This document shows positions 1 to 6,198 of a DNA stretch of 6,198 nt, piece by piece. The notes below the pieces were generated by a model. That model did no database searches, was not told where the DNA came from, and saw only the letters and a list, made by a program, of their open reading frames with translations. Made by a program: the position numbers and the translations under genes. The DNA is from Chitinophagaceae bacterium (lineage in GTDB: Bacteria > Bacteroidota > Bacteroidia > Chitinophagales > Chitinophagaceae): positions 1 through 6,198 of the forward strand of contig JALOMC010000168.1 of assembly GCA_025455665.1 (NCBI GenBank). The letters run 5' to 3'. Positions within the stretch are counted from its first letter, which is position 1. Each line of letters opens with the position of its first letter.

Positions 1-152
1 AGCACCTGTACAAGGCCATTGATGATATCAAAGCCAGCTTTGGCAAAGCTGCCATCCGCCGGGCAGGCAGCGTACAGCCCCCCATCGGGCCCGATAGCGG
101 TCCGCTGTGGATCAACCGCGACGCCAACAGCGAACGCCGCGAAGAGCCCTGA
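1..152 (+). CDS. C-terminal end of a DinB-like Y-family DNA polymerase (partial, 5' end outside window)
   Basis: The frame beginning with the codon at 3-5 is open from the window edge to a TGA at 150-152 and gives 49 residues. The stretch LYKAIDDIKASFGKAAIRRA resembles the end of the little-finger domain of DNA polymerase IV (DinB) and related UmuC-type proteins, where a 'lyqAiDkIkdrFGk.ai.rA' pattern is usual. The remaining residues are a polar, proline-rich tail ending in SERREEP, of the kind that often varies between species. If the call is right, the whole protein is a low-fidelity translesion polymerase that copies past damaged bases. The catalytic palm domain lies upstream of the window, so activity cannot be judged. 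The gene ends 172 bp before secA and is probably a separate transcription unit. The family call rests on a short match, and UmuC or another Y-family member is possible. Confidence 0.55.
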   Translation, partial: HLYKAIDDIKASFGKAAIRRAGSVQPPIGPDSGPLWINRDANSERREEP

Positions 153-166
153 TCCGATGACGGCCA

Positions 167-181
167 CCGCTGGTACAGCGG
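167..181 (+). terminator. Small hairpin after the dinB-like stop codon, possible weak terminator
   Basis: CCGCTG (167-172) and CAGCGG (176-181) form a perfect 6-bp stem with a 3-nt loop, starting 15 nt after the stop codon. No T-run follows, so this is not a classical intrinsic terminator. It could stabilise a 3' end or be chance in GC-rich DNA. Confidence 0.25.
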
Positions 182-243
182 CGGTTGGGCCACGTGTCCC
201 CGTTCCCTACCTTTACCGCCCCCCAAAAAAGCAGGGCTGACAG

Positions 244-277
244 TTTGGCCGACCGGCCGCTTAGCGCATGATTTTTG
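244..277 (+). promoter_or_regulatory. Candidate Bacteroidota-type promoter for secA
   Basis: A TTTG at 244-247 matches the -33 element of the primary sigma factor of Bacteroidota. GATTTTTG at 270-277 matches the -7 element TAnnTTTG except at its first base. The spacer is 22 nt, at the long end of the usual range. Transcription would start around 282-285 and leave a leader of roughly 40 nt. A second, weaker -7-like box, TACCTTTA, lies at 209-216 with TTGG at 185-188. Both are pattern matches only. Confidence 0.35.
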
Positions 278-324
278 GGCACTTCACCACAATCAAAGGC
301 CCCCGTGGCATTCAATAGACCATT

Positions 325-3300
325 ATGTTCAATTTTTTGACCAAGATTTTCGGCGGCAGCAAGAGCGAAAAGGATGTGAACCAAAGCCTGACCAACGATG
401 AGCTGCGGCAGCAAACCCAAGTTTTCAGGGCCCGCATTAAGCAAACCCTGACTGCCATAGACGCTGAGATAGCCGAACGCCGCCAGGCAGCCGATGCGCT
501 GACACCCGACCAACTGACCGAGAAAGACGACATCTACCGCGAAATAGACGGCCTCATCAAAGACCGCGACAAGCAGATAGAAACCGTGTTGATGGACATT
601 TTGCCTGAGGCATTTGCCACCATCAAAGAAGCGGCCCGGCGCTTTAAAGAAAATGCAACGATGGAAGCCACCGCTACCGAGCTGGACCGCGAACTGGCCG
701 GCCGTGGCAAGGCACATATCAGCATTGTGGGCGATAAATCGGTGTTTAAAAACAGCTGGATAGCTGCCGGCAACGAAGTGACCTGGAACATGGTGCACTA
801 CGATGTGCAGCTGATAGGCGGTATTGTACTGCACCAGGGCAAAATATCGGAAATGGCCACCGGCGAGGGTAAAACCCTGGTGAGCACCCTGCCAGCCTAC
901 CTGAATGCACTGGCTGGCGAAGGCGTACACATTGTAACCGTGAACGACTACCTGGCCCGCCGCGACAGCGAGTGGAATGGCCCGCTGTTTGAGTGGCTCG
1001 GCATCACCGTAGACTGCATTGATAAGCACCAGCCCAATAGCGAAGAACGCCGCCGGGCCTACCTGGCCGATATCACCTACGGCACCAACAACGAATTTGG
1101 CTTCGACTACCTGCGGGACAACATGGTGCACAGCCCCGAAGAAATGGTGCAGCGCAAGCACCACTACGCCATGGTAGATGAAGTGGACAGCGTATTGATA
1201 GACGATGCCCGTACACCGCTCATCATCAGTGGTCCGGTACCGCGTGGCGATGATCAGCAGTTTCACATTTTAAAGCCCCGGGTAGCACAGCTGGTAGAGC
1301 AGCAGCGCAAGGTGGTGAACAACTACCTGATTGAAGCCAAAAAGAAATTTGCCGATAACAACGATGATCCGAAGGATGGTGGTTTGGCCCTGATGCGTTC
1401 TTACCGCGGCTTGCCCAAAAGTGGTGCCCTCATCAAGTTTTTGAGTGAGCCCGGCATCAAGGTGAAACTGCAGCGCATCGAAAACTACTACCTGGCCGAT
1501 CAGCAAAAGGAAATGCCCAAAGTAGATGAGGGCCTGTTCTTTTACATTGATGAAAAAAACAACCAGGTAGACCTGACAGATAAAGGTTTGCAATTCATCA
1601 CCGGCAATTCAGAAGACCCCGATTTTTTTGTACTGCCCGACCTGAGCGTGAAGCTGGCCGCCATTGAAAAGGCCGATAAAACAGCCGACGAAAAGCTGCA
1701 GGCCAAAGAACAGTTGCTGAACGAATACTCCATCAAGGCCGATCGTATTCACACCGTGCAGCAGCTGCTGAAGGCGTACACGCTGTTTGAAAAAGATGAA
1801 GAGTACGTGGTGATGGATGGCCAGGTGAAAATAGTAGACGAGCAAACGGGCCGTATACTGGAAGGGCGCCGCTACAGCGATGGCCTGCACCAGGCTATTG
1901 AAGCCAAGGAAAACGTGAAGATTGAAGCGGCTACACAAACCTATGCCACCATTACGCTGCAAAACTACTTCCGCATGTACCACAAGCTGGCCGGTATGAC
2001 TGGTACAGCCGAAACCGAAGCCGGTGAGTTTTGGGACATTTACAAGCTGGATGTGGTGAGCATTCCCACCAACGTAAAAGCCATCAGGAAAGATGAAGAA
2101 GACCTGGTGTACAAAACCAAGCGGGAGAAGTTTGGCGCCGTAATAGAGGAAATAGAAAAGCTGCGGGCCGCCGGCCGCCCCATACTGGTAGGTACTACCG
2201 ATGTGGCCGTGAGCGAACTGCTGAGCCGCATGCTGACACAGAAAAAGATACTGCACAACGTACTGAACGCCAAGCAGCACGCCCGTGAAGCACAAATAGT
2301 AGCCGAAGCGGGTATGGCCGGCAACGTGACCATTGCCACCAACATGGCAGGCCGCGGTACCGACATTAAGCTGGGACCCGGCGTACGCGAAGCGGGTGGC
2401 CTGGCCATCATTGGTACCGAACGCCACGATAGCCGCCGGGTAGACCGCCAGCTGCGTGGTCGTGCCGGCCGCCAGGGCGATCCGGGTTCATCGCAGTTTT
2501 ACGTGAGCCTTGAAGACGACCTGATGCGCATGTTTGGCAGCGACCGCATTGCCAGCCTCATGGATCGCATGGGCTACAAAGAAGGCGAGGTGATCCAGCA
2601 CAGCATGATCACCAAAAGCATTGAACGTGCCCAGAAGAAAGTAGAAGAAAACAACTTCGGCATCCGCAAGCGCCTGCTGGAGTACGATGATGTGATGAAC
2701 AAGCAACGGACGGTGATTTACACCCGCCGCCGCCACGCCCTGTTTGGCGAACGACTGGCACTCGATATCGACAATGCCTTCTTCAATGTGGCCAACGATA
2801 CGGTGGTCAACTTTAAGGAGCAGAACGACTACGAAGGCTTTAAGCTGGCCGTGATTATGAACCTGGCGCTGGATACGCAAATCGGCCAGCAGGAGTTTGA
2901 AAAAGAAAACGAAAAGCAGCTGGCCGAACGCCTGTACCACGAAGCCATGACCGGCTACAAGCGCAAAAATGAGGAAATAGCCAGGCAGGCTTTGCCGGTT
3001 TTCCAAAACATACGGCAGCAGCAGGGCAGCCATATTGTAAATGTGGTAGTTCCCTTTACCGATGGGCGCAAGCACATGCAGGTGCTTGCCAACCTGGACA
3101 AGACCGTGCAAACCGCTGGTCACGAGCTGGTAGCCGCCATGGAGCGAAACGTGACCCTGGGCCTGATAGACGATAGCTGGAAAGAGCACCTGCGGGCCAT
3201 GGACGACCTGAAGCAAAGCGTACAAACGGCCAGCTACGAGCAAAAGGATCCGCTGGTGATTTACAAGATTGAAGCATTCAACCTGTTTGCCCGCATGGAA

Positions 3301-3600
3301 AGCGAGCTGAACAAGGAGCTGGTGCAGTTTTTGTGCCACGCCGGCATACCGGTAGAGCAGGAGCAGGACATACGCGAAGGCCGCGAACAAAAAACCGACC
3401 TGAGCAAACTGCGGGAGCAAAAAACCGAGCTGGACAGCCGCGGGCTGGAAGAGATGCCGCAGGGCAATGATTACCACGATCCATCGGCAGCCGCTGTAAA
3501 GCAACAGCCGGTAGTGGTGGGCCCCAAAATTGGGCGCAACGATCCCTGCCCCTGTGGCAGTGGCAAAAAGTACAAGCAGTGCCACGGGCGTGATGCGTAA
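325..3600 (+). CDS. secA: Preprotein translocase ATPase subunit SecA
   Basis: SecA couples ATP hydrolysis to pushing unfolded preproteins through the SecYEG channel in the inner membrane. The 1091-residue product starts MFNFLTKIFGG, a typical SecA N-terminus, so the ATG at 325 is secure. Visible motifs are Walker A TGEGKT (179-184), DEVDS of Walker B (285-289), IDDARTPLIISG (292-303), RRYSDGLHQAIEAKE (515-529), GMTGTAETE (557-565), NMAGRGTD (673-680) and the arginine-finger motif QLRGRAGRQGDPG (709-721). The helical scaffold part includes SWKEHLRAMDDLKQSV (from 951) and KDPLVIYKIEAFNLF (from 974). A zinc-binding SEC-C tail has Cys1075, Cys1077, Cys1086 and His1087, which normally contacts SecB or phospholipid. 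It is about 190 residues longer than E. coli SecA (901 aa) because of extra segments near 40-90, 108-157 and 333-402, as usual in Bacteroidota. All key residues are present. A strong terminator follows, so it is probably monocistronic. Confidence 0.98.
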   Translation: MFNFLTKIFGGSKSEKDVNQSLTNDELRQQTQVFRARIKQTLTAIDAEIAERRQAADALTPDQLTEKDDIYREIDGLIKDRDKQIETVLMDILPEAFATIKEAARRFKENATMEATATELDRELAGRGKAHISIVGDKSVFKNSWIAAGNEVTWNMVHYDVQLIGGIVLHQGKISEMATGEGKTLVSTLPAYLNALAGEGVHIVTVNDYLARRDSEWNGPLFEWLGITVDCIDKHQPNSEERRRAYLADITYGTNNEFGFDYLRDNMVHSPEEMVQRKHHYAMVDEVDSVLIDDARTPLIISGPVPRGDDQQFHILKPRVAQLVEQQRKVVNNYLIEAKKKFADNNDDPKDGGLALMRSYRGLPKSGALIKFLSEPGIKVKLQRIENYYLADQQKEMPKVDEGLFFYIDEKNNQVDLTDKGLQFITGNSEDPDFFVLPDLSVKLAAIEKADKTADEKLQAKEQLLNEYSIKADRIHTVQQLLKAYTLFEKDEEYVVMDGQVKIVDEQTGRILEGRRYSDGLHQAIEAKENVKIEAATQTYATITLQNYFRMYHKLAGMTGTAETEAGEFWDIYKLDVVSIPTNVKAIRKDEEDLVYKTKREKFGAVIEEIEKLRAAGRPILVGTTDVAVSELLSRMLTQKKILHNVLNAKQHAREAQIVAEAGMAGNVTIATNMAGRGTDIKLGPGVREAGGLAIIGTERHDSRRVDRQLRGRAGRQGDPGSSQFYVSLEDDLMRMFGSDRIASLMDRMGYKEGEVIQHSMITKSIERAQKKVEENNFGIRKRLLEYDDVMNKQRTVIYTRRRHALFGERLALDIDNAFFNVANDTVVNFKEQNDYEGFKLAVIMNLALDTQIGQQEFEKENEKQLAERLYHEAMTGYKRKNEEIARQALPVFQNIRQQQGSHIVNVVVPFTDGRKHMQVLANLDKTVQTAGHELVAAMERNVTLGLIDDSWKEHLRAMDDLKQSVQTASYEQKDPLVIYKIEAFNLFARMESELNKELVQFLCHAGIPVEQEQDIREGREQKTDLSKLREQKTELDSRGLEEMPQGNDYHDPSAAAVKQQPVVVGPKIGRNDPCPCGSGKKYKQCHGRDA
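3382..3441 (+). repeat. Two-copy 30-bp in-frame repeat in the SecA C-terminal linker
   Basis: Codons 1020-1029 and 1030-1039 of secA encode REQKTDLSKL and REQKTELDSR, a decapeptide in tandem with near-identical DNA in the first 21 bases of each unit. It lies in the charged linker between the helical core and the zinc-binding tail, a region that tolerates length change. It looks like a local duplication within the gene. Confidence 0.6.
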
Positions 3601-3621
3601 GACATCCGACCGCTGACCATA

Positions 3622-3666
3622 GCAGCGCCAGCAGGCTTTACCGCCGGCTGGCGCTGTGTTTTTTTT
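3622..3666 (+). terminator. Strong intrinsic terminator of secA
   Basis: CAGCGCCAGC (3623-3632) pairs perfectly with GCTGGCGCTG (3647-3656), with a possible extra G-U pair outside. Inside the 14-nt loop, GGC (3634-3636) can pair with GCC (3643-3645). A run of eight Ts at 3659-3666 follows after TG. It starts 22 nt after the secA stop codon and separates secA from recN transcriptionally. Confidence 0.92.
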
Positions 3667-3730
3667 GCGTAGCAAGGGCTGGCTGCTCACACACTGGGTA
3701 AATCGTACGGAGCGTGTTTTGTTGTTCCTC

Positions 3731-3740
3731 TATTTTCGCA
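3731..3740 (+). promoter_or_regulatory. Candidate -7 element directly before recN
   Basis: TATTTTCGCA matches the Bacteroidota -7 consensus TAnnTTTG with one mismatch (C for T), and is followed by the CA often seen after that box. It ends 2 nt before the recN ATG at 3743, so transcription would begin at or close to the start codon, giving a leaderless or nearly leaderless mRNA. No TTTG was found at the expected -33 distance, which weakens the call. Confidence 0.35.
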
Positions 3741-3742
3741 GT

Positions 3743-5404
3743 ATGCTTTCCCGCCTGTCTATTAAAAACTACGCCATCATCGAATCGTTGGAGGTGGCTT
3801 TTCAGCCGGGGCTCAACATCATTACGGGCGAAACCGGCGCTGGTAAAAGCATACTCATGGGTGCGCTGGGCCTGGTATTGGGCGACCGGGCCGACTCGGC
3901 CGTGCTGTTTTCAGCAGCCGATAAGTGTGTGGTAGAAGCCGCTTTTGTGCCGGCTGATGCGGCTGCCCTGCGAGCCCTGCTGGCAGCGCACGAGCTGGAT
4001 GAAGACGAACAACTGCTGGTACGCCGCGAAATAGCCGCCAATGGCAAAAGCCGCAGCTTTATAAACGATACACCGGTAACGCTGCAGGTACTGCGCCGCT
4101 TTACCGCTTCGCTGGTCGATCTGCACCGCCAGTTTGATACGCTGGAGCTGGGCGAAGACGAGTTTCAGCGGGGCGTGCTGGATGCACTGGCGGGCAATGC
4201 CGAGCTGCTGCGTATCTATAGCAGCATTTACCAGGCATGGCACAGCAGCCAGCAGCAGCTGCAGGCGCTGCAGCAGCTAAAAGCACAGGCCGGCAAAGAG
4301 CTGGACTATCATCGGTTTTTGCACGATGAGCTGGCCGAAGCCAACCTGCAGCCCGACGAAATAGAAAACGCCGAAACCGAATACGAGTGGCAGGCCAATG
4401 CCGGGCAGGTAAAGCAAACGCTGAGCGGTGCAGCCGAGCAACTGCTAAGTGGCGAGAGCCCCGTAGTGCCGCAGCTGAAAGCCGTGCTGCAGCAGCTGCA
4501 ACAACTAAAATCGAAGCCGCCGGAGCTGGAACCGCAGCTGGAGCGGCTACAAGCCGCCTATGTAGAGGTAAAAGACATAGCCGATGAACTGGAAGCACTA
4601 GCCGATAAAACCAGCATGGATGAAGAGCGGCTGATGCTGCTGCAAGAGCGTATTAACCTGGGCAATAAACTGCTGAAAAAACATGGCCTGCAAACAACGG
4701 CACAACTGCTGGCGCTGCAGCACGAGCTGAGCGAAAAGCTGCAGCAGGTGCTGCAGGCCGATGATGACATAGCAGCACTGGAAAAGCAGGTGGCGCAGCA
4801 CCTGAGCCGCTTGCAGCAAACGGGCCAGCAGCTGAGCAAGCGCCGCCAGGCAGTGGTGAAAAATTTTGAGACCGAGGTGCTGGCATTGTTGCAGCAAGTG
4901 GGTATGCCCAATGCCCGGCTAAAGGTGCAGCTATCGGCGCTGGCCACACCGGCACCACACGGCACCGATGAGGTGCAAATGCTGTTTGATGCCAACAAAA
5001 GCAACCGGTTTGAGCCCATTGGCAAGGTGGCCAGTGGCGGCGAACTGAGCCGCCTGATGCTAAGCATCAAAAGCCTGGTGGCCAGCAGCATGCAGATGCC
5101 CACCCTCATATTCGATGAAATTGATACCGGCATCAGTGGCGAAGCGGCGCGGCAGGTAGGCATCATTATGAAGGGGATGGCCGACAAGCACCAACTACTC
5201 ACTATCACGCATCAGCCACAAATAGCGGCCCGTGCTCATGCTCATTTTTTTGTGTACAAACAAGAAGAGAAAGGCAAGGTACGCACAGGCATACGCCTGC
5301 TGGACCAGGAGCAGCGGGTAGAAGCCGTGGCGCACATGCTCAGCGGCAATCAGCAAACAGAAGCATCCCGAAACATAGCCCGTGAAATGATGGCGGCCAT
5401 GTAG
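3743..5404 (+). CDS. recN: DNA repair protein RecN
   Basis: RecN is a cytoplasmic SMC-like ATPase that acts early in double-strand-break repair by recombination, gathering or bridging broken DNA for RecA. The ATG at 3743 gives 553 residues beginning MLSRLSIKNYAIIESLEVAF, the same length as E. coli RecN. The N-terminal half-site has Walker A GETGAGKS (29-36) and the conserved DLHRQFDTLEL block (126-136). A long Leu/Gln/Glu-rich antiparallel coiled coil fills about 155-395. The C-terminal half-site has the ABC signature ASGGELSR (430-437), Walker B LIFDE with catalytic Glu459, the D-loop after Asp461, and the switch histidine His490 in TITHQPQ. The frame stays open upstream to a GTG at 3656, but those 29 codons cover the T-run of the secA terminator and have no family likeness. 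It is 142 bp downstream of secA and 42 bp upstream of the epimerase-like gene. No clear LexA-type operator was seen. Confidence 0.96.
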   Translation: MLSRLSIKNYAIIESLEVAFQPGLNIITGETGAGKSILMGALGLVLGDRADSAVLFSAADKCVVEAAFVPADAAALRALLAAHELDEDEQLLVRREIAANGKSRSFINDTPVTLQVLRRFTASLVDLHRQFDTLELGEDEFQRGVLDALAGNAELLRIYSSIYQAWHSSQQQLQALQQLKAQAGKELDYHRFLHDELAEANLQPDEIENAETEYEWQANAGQVKQTLSGAAEQLLSGESPVVPQLKAVLQQLQQLKSKPPELEPQLERLQAAYVEVKDIADELEALADKTSMDEERLMLLQERINLGNKLLKKHGLQTTAQLLALQHELSEKLQQVLQADDDIAALEKQVAQHLSRLQQTGQQLSKRRQAVVKNFETEVLALLQQVGMPNARLKVQLSALATPAPHGTDEVQMLFDANKSNRFEPIGKVASGGELSRLMLSIKSLVASSMQMPTLIFDEIDTGISGEAARQVGIIMKGMADKHQLLTITHQPQIAARAHAHFFVYKQEEKGKVRTGIRLLDQEQRVEAVAHMLSGNQQTEASRNIAREMMAAM

Positions 5405-5414
5405 CGCCTTTTTT
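5392..5414 (+). terminator. Possible weak intrinsic terminator overlapping the recN stop
   Basis: GGCG (5392-5395) can pair with CGCC (5405-5408) around a 9-nt loop that includes the stop codon, and six Ts follow at 5409-5414. The stem has only 4 bp, so termination would be partial at best. If active it lies within the last codons of recN and leaves the next gene needing its own promoter. Confidence 0.3.
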
Positions 5415-5446
5415 AGTTTCCAAAACACATTCAACCAAACCATCGC

Positions 5447-6124
5447 ATGGTGAAGCTGGCAAGGCGCCAATGGCTACCCATACTACTGGCCCTGCTCACG
5501 GCAGCTGGCCTGGGCCAGTGGCGGGGCGATGCCTGGGAAGAACCGTTGAGGCAAGTATTGTTTCGCTTGCGGGGCGATAGTGTTCCTTCTTTTGCTACCG
5601 ACTTTGTAGATGCGGCAGGCATTCCTTATGTGTACTATGCGCAGCAAAATGGCATTGCACCGGGCTATCAGTACAATGCTACCATTGTGTGCAATTATGC
5701 GCTGGCTTATGCCGATTCATTGCGCAGCCAGCCGGCCGATACAGCACTGCGAGGCAAGCTACAGCGCTGCGTGCAGTGGCTACAGCAGCAGCTGGCCGGT
5801 CAGGGCGATACCGCCATTTTTTATTTTTACTGGCAGCAGCCCTGGTACCCGCAGGTAGGGGTGCCCTACACCAGTGGTATGACATCGGGGCTGGCCATGC
5901 AGGTACTGGCCCGGGCCGATTCGCTGCTGGGCCTGCCCGATGCAGCACTTACCTGCCGGCGCCTGCTACGTGGTTTTTTCGTGCCACGGCAGCAGGGTGG
6001 CTTTACCCTGCCGCAGCCGCAGGGCTGGTGGTACGAAGAGCTGGCCAGGGCTTGCATGCCGCCAGCCACCTGCTACCGGCCGATAGCGCCGCTACTGTAT
6101 GGAACAATGGGCTGGCAGCCCTGA
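5447..6124 (+). CDS. D-glucuronyl C5-epimerase-like protein, N-terminal part, apparently frameshifted
   Basis: The ATG at 5447 opens a 225-codon frame. Residues 1-28 hold two to four basic residues followed by WLPILLALLTAAGLG, a signal peptide or single membrane anchor, so the product should act outside the cytoplasm. The rest resembles the alpha/alpha-barrel domain of D-glucuronyl C5-epimerases, enzymes that flip uronic acid residues in polysaccharides: GIPYVYYAQQNG, GYQYNATIVCNYALAY (QYN at 75-77), WYPQVGVPYTSGMTSGLAMQVLARA (SGM at 143-145), GGF (184-186) and WWYEELA (194-200). After Ala200 family likeness is lost, and the last 25 residues (RACMPPATC onward) look like out-of-frame translation before the TGA at 6122-6124. 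Family-like sequence resumes in another frame, so the gene is probably broken here. Whether a polysaccharide gene cluster follows cannot be seen. The substrate is unknown. Confidence 0.7.
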   Translation: MVKLARRQWLPILLALLTAAGLGQWRGDAWEEPLRQVLFRLRGDSVPSFATDFVDAAGIPYVYYAQQNGIAPGYQYNATIVCNYALAYADSLRSQPADTALRGKLQRCVQWLQQQLAGQGDTAIFYFYWQQPWYPQVGVPYTSGMTSGLAMQVLARADSLLGLPDAALTCRRLLRGFFVPRQQGGFTLPQPQGWWYEELARACMPPATCYRPIAPLLYGTMGWQP

Positions 6125-6198
6125 AGGCATCTTTGCCGGCTTATGATGCTGGCGATGGCCGCATGTACTACGATGCGCAAGGAAAGCTGGCCGATAAC
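6049..6198 (+). pseudogene. Continuation of the epimerase-like gene in the -1 frame (runs off the window)
   Basis: The frame with codons GGC TTG CAT at 6049-6057 is open to the window end and encodes GLHAASHLLPADSAATVW, then NNGLAALKASLPAYDAGDG and RMYYDAQGKLADN. This matches the pattern after the 'ALLGLydyy' helix of D-glucuronyl C5-epimerases: a helix, then 'GL.aLk..Lp.YDaG', then 'yYd..G.la'. It has no start codon or start region of its own, so it is the downstream part of the gene beginning at 5447. The conserved piece usually lying between 'wyEEy' and 'ALLGL' (a 'VLNGfiy'-like segment of about 15 residues) is found in no frame here. That points to a net loss of 3n+1 bases near 6044-6050 rather than a single-base error. 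Active remnant, pseudogene and assembly error remain possible. Confidence 0.65.

Larger units (their letters stand above)
153..324. other. Intergenic region between the dinB-like gene and secA
   Basis: This 172-bp gap holds the hairpin at 167-181 and the promoter candidate at 244-277. A 27-codon frame (157-240) lies in it but shows no hydrophobic sensor segment or other family feature, so it is not called. No RNA gene or riboswitch was recognised. Confidence 0.6.

Noticed and set aside
157..240. A 27-codon frame upstream of secA ending in RPPKKQG, considered as a SecM/VemP-like arrest peptide
   Set aside because: It has no signal-like hydrophobic segment needed for a secretion sensor, no clear start region, and proline-rich output is expected from this GC-rich DNA.
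112..1266. Long antisense open frame (384 codons) across the start of secA
   Set aside because: It mirrors secA codons on the opposite strand, its product has no recognisable family, and the GC-rich third positions of secA explain the lack of stops. The antisense frames at 1609-2427 and 2488-3690 are rejected for the same reason.
4247..4290. CAG/CTG-rich repetitive DNA inside recN
   Set aside because: It is explained by preferred Gln (CAG) and Leu (CTG) codons in the coiled coil; there is no fixed repeat unit.
4101..4598. Antisense open frame of 165 codons within recN
   Set aside because: Its Ala/Arg/Pro-rich product has no family features and lies opposite the recN coiled coil, whose codon bias creates it.
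5409..5421. TAGTTTCC after the recN stop as a promoter for the epimerase-like gene
   Set aside because: The match to TAnnTTTG is poor and no TTTG lies at a suitable distance upstream.
6041..6060. Programmed -1 ribosomal frameshift joining the two parts of the epimerase-like gene
   Set aside because: No X-XXY-YYZ slippery heptamer is present at the junction, and a simple shift would still leave the conserved middle segment missing.

Overview
The window looks like ordinary chromosomal DNA of a Bacteroidota bacterium, probably near the Chitinophagaceae. The reasons are the long SecA (1091 aa) with the extra segments typical of this phylum, the absence of Shine-Dalgarno-like purine runs before the starts, and start regions resembling the Bacteroidota -7 element (TAnnTTTG). 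The base composition is moderately GC-rich, with heavy use of CTG, CAG and GCC codons. The genus assignment is not supported beyond that.

Layout, all genes on the + strand. Positions 1-152 hold the last 49 codons of a gene that resembles the C-terminus of a Y-family DNA polymerase (DinB-like). A 172-bp gap follows, with a small hairpin and a possible promoter. Positions 325-3600 encode a complete SecA, the ATPase motor of the general secretion pathway. It ends in a strong intrinsic terminator (10-bp stem plus eight Ts, 3623-3666). Positions 3743-5404 encode a complete RecN (553 aa), an SMC-like ATPase of double-strand-break repair. The reading frame is open further upstream, but that extension would run through the terminator, so the ATG at 3743 is preferred. 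A -7-like box ends only 4 nt before this ATG, suggesting a very short leader or none. From 5447 to the window edge lies a D-glucuronyl C5-epimerase-like gene with an N-terminal signal or anchor segment.

The most notable feature is a break in this last gene. The 225-codon frame stops at 6124, but family-like sequence resumes in the -1 frame from about 6049 and stays open to the window end. A short conserved piece expected between the two parts seems to be missing. This fits a small deletion of 3n+1 bases, so the gene is either a pseudogene, a strain-level mutation or an assembly error.

The genes do not form one pathway. secA is apparently monocistronic, and recN and the dinB-like gene share only the theme of DNA damage. 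I see no mobile element, CRISPR array, tRNA or rRNA, and no convincing undescribed system.
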